From: Rickettsiella sp.
GTDB taxonomy: Bacteria; Pseudomonadota; Gammaproteobacteria; Diplorickettsiales; Diplorickettsiaceae
Direction of reading: 5' to 3'
Assembly (NCBI GenBank): GCA_031119195.1
Contig: JAVHYG010000019.1
Span: forward strand, 1-16,440
DNA: 16,440 bases
Position numbers and translations under genes: made by a program. Below, piece after piece: positions 11,620 through 16,440 of the stretch; the stretch's first letter is position 1, and every line of letters begins with the position of its first letter. Below the pieces are notes generated by a model. That model searched no databases, was not told the origin of the DNA, and saw only the letters and a list, made by a program, of their open reading frames with translations.

Positions 11620-14319
11620 ATGAAAAAACCACTTATTTTAGTTGATGGGTCTTCTTACCTTTATCGTGCCTATCATGCCCTCCCCCCCTTAAACAATAGC
11701 CAAGGTGAGCCCACAGGAGCCATCTATGGTGTTATTAATATGCTGCGTAAGCTAATTAAAGACTATAGCCCTGATCATATTGGAATCATATTTGATGCAA
11801 AAGGTAAAACATTTCGCGAAGACCTTTATACAGCCTATAAAGCAAATCGTCCTACGATGCCCGATGAGCTACAACTACAAATAGATCCTCTCTATGCCAT
11901 CGTTGATTGTATGGGCTTACCACGATTAGTCCAAGAAGGCGTCGAAGCCGATGATGTCATTGCTAGCCTTGCAGAAAAAGCCATACAAAAAGGTTATCCT
12001 GTTCTGATTTCTACCGGAGACAAAGATTTTGCGCAGTTAGTTGACAAACACATTACGCTCGTCAATACAATGACTAATACTAAACTTGATCGACAAGGCG
12101 TCATAGAAAAATTTGGTGTAACACCCGAACAAATAACGGATTATCTTAGTTTAGTAGGCGATACAGTCGACAATGTACCAGGCGTCCCTAATGTAGGCCC
12201 TAAAACAGCCGCTAAATGGCTTAATTATTACGGTAATTTAGAATCGCTTATAAAAAATGCAATGGAAATCAAAGGTAAAATCGGAGAAAATCTACGTGCC
12301 CATCGTAAGCAACTTTTACTTTCACGCCAATTAGTTACCATTAAAAAAGATGTAGAACTCAATTTGGAATTAGACGATTTATGCCCTAAAACGCCTGATC
12401 TACCGCAGTTAATACAATGGTATAAAAAACTTGAATTTAAAGGGTGGCTTAAAGAATTAGAAAAAACAACTATCGATACTGAAACTCAAATTTCAGAAAA
12501 AAATATTTCTAAACCAAAATATCCGCTCATTCTAGATGAAAGCAGTCTAAATAAATGGATTAAACAATTAGAGAATAAAAAACAATGGGCACTGGATACT
12601 GAAACAACCAGTTTAGACGTCATGAAAGCACAGCTGGTAGGCTTATCATTTGCTCTTGCACCTGAAAAAGCCGCCTATATTCCTCTTGCCCACGATTATA
12701 ATGATGCTCCTAAACAATTAAACAGAAATTTTGTGTTAAAGAAATTAAAACCACTTTTAGAAGATCCTAATTACTTAAAAATTGGACATAACCTAAAATA
12801 TGATATGAGCGTACTCGCTAATTATGGTATCAAACTCAAAGGAATTGCTTTCGATACCATGTTAGAATCTTACTTACTAGACAGTGCCAGTAATCAACAT
12901 AATCTCGACAGCGCGGCGCAAAAGCATTTACATTACAAAACAATTCATTTTGTCGATATTGCTGGCAAAGGTGTCAAACAAAAAACCTTTAACCATATCG
13001 AGCTTGCGATAGCTGGAGAATATGCCGCAGAAGATACCGATGTTTCTTTACGACTACATGAAACACTGTGGCCACAGTTAAATAAATCGCCAAACTTAGT
13101 GGATGTTTTTACAGCCCTTGAAATGCCGCTTGTTCCCGTTTTATCACGTATAGAACGATATGGTGTTTTAATCGATGCAAAATTGCTGCAAAAACAAAGC
13201 ATTTCTTTAGCCAAACGTCTTTTAACCTTAGAAACGCAAGCTTACGAATTTGCCGGTAAATCATTTAATCTTAGTTCACCAAAACAATTACAAACCATTC
13301 TATTTACCGAGCAAGGTTTACCTATTATAGAAAAAACGCCCACAGGACAAGCATCCACCTCTGAAAGTGTTTTACAAACACTTGCGATGAAATATCCCTT
13401 AGCCAAAGTTATTTTAAAACATCGTAGTTTAAGCAAACTAAAATCAACTTATACTGACAAACTTCCACAACAAATTAATCCCAAAACAGGACGAGTACAT
13501 ACTTCGTACCACCAAGCTGCAGTTGTTACAGGACGACTTTCATCATCTGACCCTAACTTACAAAATATCCCTGCGCGTACAAAAGAAGGACGAAAAATTC
13601 GGCAAGCTTTTATTGCGGCGCCAGGTTATCGCATCATTTCCGCCGATTACTCACAAATTGAATTGCGTATAATTGCCCATTTTTCCCAGGACAAAGGCTT
13701 ATTAAATGCTTTCGCAAAAAATCTTGATATCCATCAAGCGACAGCCGCCGAAGTACTCAAGATTCCACTTGAAAAAGTGACGCCCGAACAACGCCGTAGT
13801 GCAAAAGCCGTTAATTTTGGCCTTATTTATGGCATGTCAGCCTTTGGTTTGGCGCGCCAGTTAGGAATTGAACGCGAGGAAGCCAAACGTTATATCGATC
13901 GCTATTTCGATCGCTATCCGGGCGTAAGAAATTATATGGAACGAACGCGACAACAAGCACAGCAACAAGGTTATGTCACGACACTTTTAGGACGACGGTT
14001 AAATTTACCCGGTATTAATGCCAGCGACCCTTTGCGAAGAAAAGCCAGCGAACGTGCCGCAATTAATGCCCCTTTGCAAGGGAGTGCTGCTGATATCATT
14101 AAAAAAGCAATGATAAACATCGATCATGCATTTACGGCTCAAAAGCTTAATGCACACATGATTATGCAAGTCCATGACGAATTAGTGGTTGAAGCGGCAG
14201 AAACTTGTCAAAACAAAGCCAAAAATTTGATTGAAAATTTGATGGTTAATGCCGTAAATTTAAGTGTCCCTTTACTTGTCGATATTCAAATTGGTAATAA
14301 TTGGGATGAATCCCATTAG
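11620..14319 (+). CDS. polA: DNA polymerase I
   Basis: Repair and Okazaki-fragment-processing polymerase, 899 aa (E. coli 928, recalled), with all three domains. The 5'-nuclease domain (1 to about 285) shows LVDGSSYLYRAYHA, EADDVIASL, STGDKDFAQLV and GVPNVGPKTAAKWL. The 3'-5' exonuclease (about 305-485) keeps its metal ligands D326 and E328 (ALDTETTSLD), D395 (NLKYDMSVL) and D474 (AAEDTDVSLRL), so proofreading should be active, unlike in Taq-type enzymes. The polymerase domain (about 490-899) has TGRLSSSDPNLQNIP, motif A ADYSQIELRI with D676, motif B RRSAKAVNFGLIYGMS and motif C QVHDELVVE with D853. The nearest Shine-Dalgarno-like AAGGA lies about 15 bases before the ATG, rather far. It stands alone upstream of hfq. 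Confidence 0.98.
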   Translation: MKKPLILVDGSSYLYRAYHALPPLNNSQGEPTGAIYGVINMLRKLIKDYSPDHIGIIFDAKGKTFREDLYTAYKANRPTMPDELQLQIDPLYAIVDCMGLPRLVQEGVEADDVIASLAEKAIQKGYPVLISTGDKDFAQLVDKHITLVNTMTNTKLDRQGVIEKFGVTPEQITDYLSLVGDTVDNVPGVPNVGPKTAAKWLNYYGNLESLIKNAMEIKGKIGENLRAHRKQLLLSRQLVTIKKDVELNLELDDLCPKTPDLPQLIQWYKKLEFKGWLKELEKTTIDTETQISEKNISKPKYPLILDESSLNKWIKQLENKKQWALDTETTSLDVMKAQLVGLSFALAPEKAAYIPLAHDYNDAPKQLNRNFVLKKLKPLLEDPNYLKIGHNLKYDMSVLANYGIKLKGIAFDTMLESYLLDSASNQHNLDSAAQKHLHYKTIHFVDIAGKGVKQKTFNHIELAIAGEYAAEDTDVSLRLHETLWPQLNKSPNLVDVFTALEMPLVPVLSRIERYGVLIDAKLLQKQSISLAKRLLTLETQAYEFAGKSFNLSSPKQLQTILFTEQGLPIIEKTPTGQASTSESVLQTLAMKYPLAKVILKHRSLSKLKSTYTDKLPQQINPKTGRVHTSYHQAAVVTGRLSSSDPNLQNIPARTKEGRKIRQAFIAAPGYRIISADYSQIELRIIAHFSQDKGLLNAFAKNLDIHQATAAEVLKIPLEKVTPEQRRSAKAVNFGLIYGMSAFGLARQLGIEREEAKRYIDRYFDRYPGVRNYMERTRQQAQQQGYVTTLLGRRLNLPGINASDPLRRKASERAAINAPLQGSAADIIKKAMINIDHAFTAQKLNAHMIMQVHDELVVEAAETCQNKAKNLIENLMVNAVNLSVPLLVDIQIGNNWDESH

Positions 14320-14470
14320 ACTGTAGTTTATCGTTACAGAAATTTTATACTACGGTGCATATTTCTCAACTTATTTCTAAACAAGCTTCTTTCCTTCAAA
14401 ACTTATGCCTTCTCATTTAAAGATAACAGCATCTGAAATATACAAGATTTCTAGGACTATGCCCTATTCA

Positions 14471-14484
14471 TTTAGCATGCTAAA
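14471..14484. repeat. Perfect 14-bp palindrome upstream of hfq
   Basis: TTTAGCATGCTAAA is its own reverse complement. It lies 91 bp before the hfq start, in the 256-bp polA-hfq gap, where an hfq promoter should be. It has the shape of a dimeric repressor site. No clear -35/-10 pair could be fixed nearby and no strong terminator for polA is seen in the gap. Confidence 0.4.
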
Positions 14485-14575
14485 CTTACAAGACTTGGTT
14501 ATAAGCTAAATAAATTTAAGGCCAAGGCTTTTTGAGATTATATTTATATTTAAAATTTGCATGGAGAAGCTAATT

Positions 14576-14842
14576 ATGTCTAAAGTGCAACTACAAGATC
14601 CTTTTCTAAACGCACTGCGTAAAGAAAAAGTCCCAGTTTCAATTTATCTCGTTAATGGAATTAAACTGCAGGGCTTAGTAGAATCTTATGATCAATTTGT
14701 AGTGTTATTAAAAAACTCAGTAAGCCAAATGGTCTACAAACATGCTATCTCAACGGTCGTGCCTTCAAAAAATGTTGCGCTACTGGAAGAAAGTAATTAT
14801 TCTCAAAATCGTAATGAGGAATTAGAAACTATTAATGTTTGA
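14576..14842 (+). CDS. hfq: RNA chaperone Hfq
   Basis: Hexameric Sm-like protein that pairs small RNAs with mRNAs. The Sm fold is complete: VQLQDPFLNALRKEKVPVSI (Sm1, proximal face), YLVNGIKLQGLVESYDQFVVLL, and the Sm2 signature YKHAISTVVPS. The chosen start is the ATG at 14576 (MSKVQLQDP), 88 aa, because GGAGAAG sits 6 bases upstream. An ATG at 14561 would add MEKLI but would place this ribosome-binding site inside the gene. The C-terminal tail (about 70-88) is short and acidic to polar. The gene overlaps hflX by 8 bp, so the two are co-translated. Confidence 0.97.
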   Translation: MSKVQLQDPFLNALRKEKVPVSIYLVNGIKLQGLVESYDQFVVLLKNSVSQMVYKHAISTVVPSKNVALLEESNYSQNRNEELETINV

Positions 14843-15983
14843 ACGTCCGCAAAGTGGTGAGTTAGCGATATTAGTACATATTCGGCTTGAAAAATTTGAA
14901 AGTAAGGAAATTATAGACGAATTTCAAGAGCTAGCTCTCGCTGCAGGTGCAAAACCAATGCACTTGGTTACTGGAAAACAACAGACGCCTTTTGCTAAGT
15001 ATTTCGTAGGACTTGGCAAGGTTGATGAAATAAAGACTGCATTAACACTATATCAAGCAGAATTAGTTATCTTTAATCATGACTTATCTCCCGCACAAGA
15101 ACGCAACTTAGAAAAACAATTACAGTGTCGCGTTTTAGGGCGTATCGGCTTGATATTGGATATTTTTGCGCAACGTGCCCGCACTTTTGAAGGGAAACTG
15201 CAAGTCAAACTGGCTCAATTACATCATATGTCAACTCGACTTATTCGAGGTTGGACTCATTTAGAAAGACAACGAGGTGGTATTGGCTTGCGTGGTCCCG
15301 GAGAAACTCAATTAGAATCAGATAAACGTTTAATTAGACAACAAATTAAAGTGATAAAAAAACGTTTGGAAAAGGTTAAAAAACAACGTGCTCAAAGCCA
15401 ACGCGCTAGAAGAAAATCACAATTACCGCATATTTCCCTAATAGGTTACACCAACACAGGAAAATCAACACTTTTTAATGCATTAACCGGCGCATCTGTT
15501 TTCGCGGCTAATCAACCTTTTGCCACTCTTGATCCCAGTATACGTAGCTTACGAAGTTTAAATGGAAAAACTGCTATCTTAGCTGATACCGTTGGTTTCA
15601 TTCGCCAACTTCCCCATGATTTAATAGAAGCTTTTAGCGCCACATTAGAAGAAACGCAAGAAGCCGACTTATTACTACATGTCATTGATATCACAAGTAA
15701 AGATAAGTTTGAACGCGGTAAAGAAGTTCAAAGTGTATTAAAACAAATTCAAGCTGATAAAATTCCACAACTTTTAGTTTATAATAAGATTGACTTGCTT
15801 TCCGAGGTTTCCCCTCGTTTAGAACGCAATAATGCTGGATTGCCAAGCAAAGTATGGATTTCTGCCAACACAGGCATAGGCCTCGATCTATTACAACAGG
15901 CATTGTCTGAATTTCTCGTTACCCAAACTATAGGCCCAGCTCAATTTTCAACTTTACGAACTAATGAATTTAGAAGCTTTTAA
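14835..15983 (+). CDS. hflX: Ribosome-associated GTPase HflX, C-terminally short
   Basis: GTPase that splits stalled ribosomes, notably under heat stress. The N-terminal HflX domain (1 to about 195, with KYFVGLGKVDEI, LSPAQERNLE, GGIGLRGPGETQLE) includes a basic coiled coil (about 160-195). The G domain has G1 GYTNTGKS (204-211), G3 DTVG (251-254), G4 NKID (317-320) and G5 SAN (343-345). It ends at residue 382, right after the G domain; E. coli HflX has 426 (recalled). The C-terminal domain is therefore lost. After the TAA, the same frame reads VFYELIVARMVQHA before another stop, and FYEL resembles the start of the missing domain (RSRFYQL in E. coli). This suggests a premature stop and later decay. 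The G domain looks functional. Confidence 0.93.
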   Translation: MFERPQSGELAILVHIRLEKFESKEIIDEFQELALAAGAKPMHLVTGKQQTPFAKYFVGLGKVDEIKTALTLYQAELVIFNHDLSPAQERNLEKQLQCRVLGRIGLILDIFAQRARTFEGKLQVKLAQLHHMSTRLIRGWTHLERQRGGIGLRGPGETQLESDKRLIRQQIKVIKKRLEKVKKQRAQSQRARRKSQLPHISLIGYTNTGKSTLFNALTGASVFAANQPFATLDPSIRSLRSLNGKTAILADTVGFIRQLPHDLIEAFSATLEETQEADLLLHVIDITSKDKFERGKEVQSVLKQIQADKIPQLLVYNKIDLLSEVSPRLERNNAGLPSKVWISANTGIGLDLLQQALSEFLVTQTIGPAQFSTLRTNEFRSF

Positions 15984-16134
15984 GTATTCTATGAATTAAT
16001 AGTTGCGAGAATGGTTCAGCATGCCTAAAATGCCTAGTTAATCAATTTATAGGAGCTCTTCAAATACCACCCTTCCGCTTTGGATATGGCGCGCGCTGTA
16101 AAGAGTAACTATTAAAAATAACTAGGAGCCACTT
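15984..16134. other. Gap between hflX and hflK with a possible hflX remnant
   Basis: The first 42 bp after the hflX stop stay open in the hflX frame and may be the decayed C-terminal coding region. The rest shows no gene, promoter or terminator I can support. In close relatives hflK usually follows hflX directly. Confidence 0.4.
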
Positions 16135-16440
16135 ATGCCCTGGAAAGAACCGGGTAATTCGAGCAATAACAAAGATCCGTGGACTGGTCGACCTAAACAG
16201 ACCCCTCCAGATCTAGAAGCTTTTTTACGTGAGTTACGTAAAAAAATTGCGGCTTTCTTTAAAGTAAAGGCAATTAATAGAAACACTACCGCCTTTACTA
16301 AAACTTTTTTCCCTATACGTCTTAACACTAAAACTGTAGGAATATTTTTTAGCGTACTTTTATTGGTATGGGTATTTTCTGGTTTTTTTAGGGTTGATCC
16401 TTATCAACAAGCTGTCATTACACGTTTTGGAAAATACACT
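16135..16440 (+). CDS. hflK: HflK, FtsH-modulating membrane protein (5' part)
   Basis: First 102 codons of HflK, cut by the window edge. HflK forms a large periplasm-facing cage with HflC around the FtsH protease. The start MPWKEPGNSSNNKDPWTGR is the typical glycine/asparagine-rich HflK N-terminus (E. coli MAWNQPGNNGQDRDPWG, recalled), with the PPDLEAFLRELRKKIAAFF helix after it. A transmembrane segment follows (about 70-88, VGIFFSVLLLVWVFSGFF), then the opening of the SPFH/band-7 domain, VDPYQQAVITRFGKYT. The ATG at 16135 has AGGAG 6 bases upstream. hflC would be expected next, outside the window. Confidence 0.95.
   Translation, partial: MPWKEPGNSSNNKDPWTGRPKQTPPDLEAFLRELRKKIAAFFKVKAINRNTTAFTKTFFPIRLNTKTVGIFFSVLLLVWVFSGFFRVDPYQQAVITRFGKYT

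Noticed and set aside
12945..13436. Minus-strand open frames inside polA
   Set aside because: They overlap conserved exonuclease and polymerase coding sequence on the other strand, with no independent support.
1..16440. CRISPR array, tRNA genes, prophage or intact transposase
   Set aside because: No regularly spaced direct repeats, no cloverleaf with a T-loop motif, and no phage or transposase protein were seen on either strand.

Overview
The window looks like a chromosomal segment of an AT-rich gammaproteobacterium. The evidence is the gamma-type gene set: sdhE-ygfX, erpA, the hfq-hflX-hflK order, a mraZ-led division cluster and a type A RNase P RNA. The low G+C content, gaps loaded with small inverted repeats, and broken-up gene neighbourhoods would suit a host-associated member of the Legionellales (Coxiella / Rickettsiella / Diplorickettsia-like). 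That placement is inference; no marker here settles it.

Layout. 1-846: an OmpR/PhoB-type response regulator on the minus strand, with perhaps the first codons of the next gene at the left edge. 1095-4598 (minus): a compact division operon mraZ-rsmH-ftsL-ftsI, with a clear promoter and a textbook MraZ operator in front of it. The usual murE-murF continuation is missing. 4599-4942: a gene-free stretch with a chain of hairpins. 4943-5419 (minus): RNase P RNA with a greatly enlarged P12 arm. 5500-6627 (plus): anmK, with a terminator. 6789-7220 (minus): erpA, with a good promoter. 7221-9056: accessory-looking stretch with an 83-bp hairpin/MITE-like element, a small unknown protein, the sdhE-ygfX pair and a large inverted repeat in the sdhE leader. 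9057-10277 (minus): an unknown membrane-anchored protein and a lone ccmE. 10378-11442 (minus): guaC (GMP reductase). 11620-14319 (plus): polA. 14576-16440 (plus): hfq, a C-terminally short hflX, and the first 102 codons of hflK.

How the genes relate. mraZ-rsmH-ftsL-ftsI is a translationally tight unit for septal peptidoglycan synthesis and its own repression. anmK returns anhydroMurNAc to the cell-wall pool. erpA and sdhE both serve maturation of respiratory enzymes (Fe-S and flavin cofactors), and ccmE serves heme delivery to c-type cytochromes. hfq, hflX and hflK form the usual RNA chaperone / ribosome-rescue GTPase / FtsH-regulator group, here next to polA.

The most unusual content is non-coding. 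A short hairpin element recurs in three intergenic gaps, with base changes on both sides of its stem. There are also several isolated palindromic elements, and the RNase P RNA has an expanded P12 and a changed CCA-binding loop. No CRISPR array, prophage, intact transposase or tRNA gene was seen. I did not find a clearly new multi-gene system.
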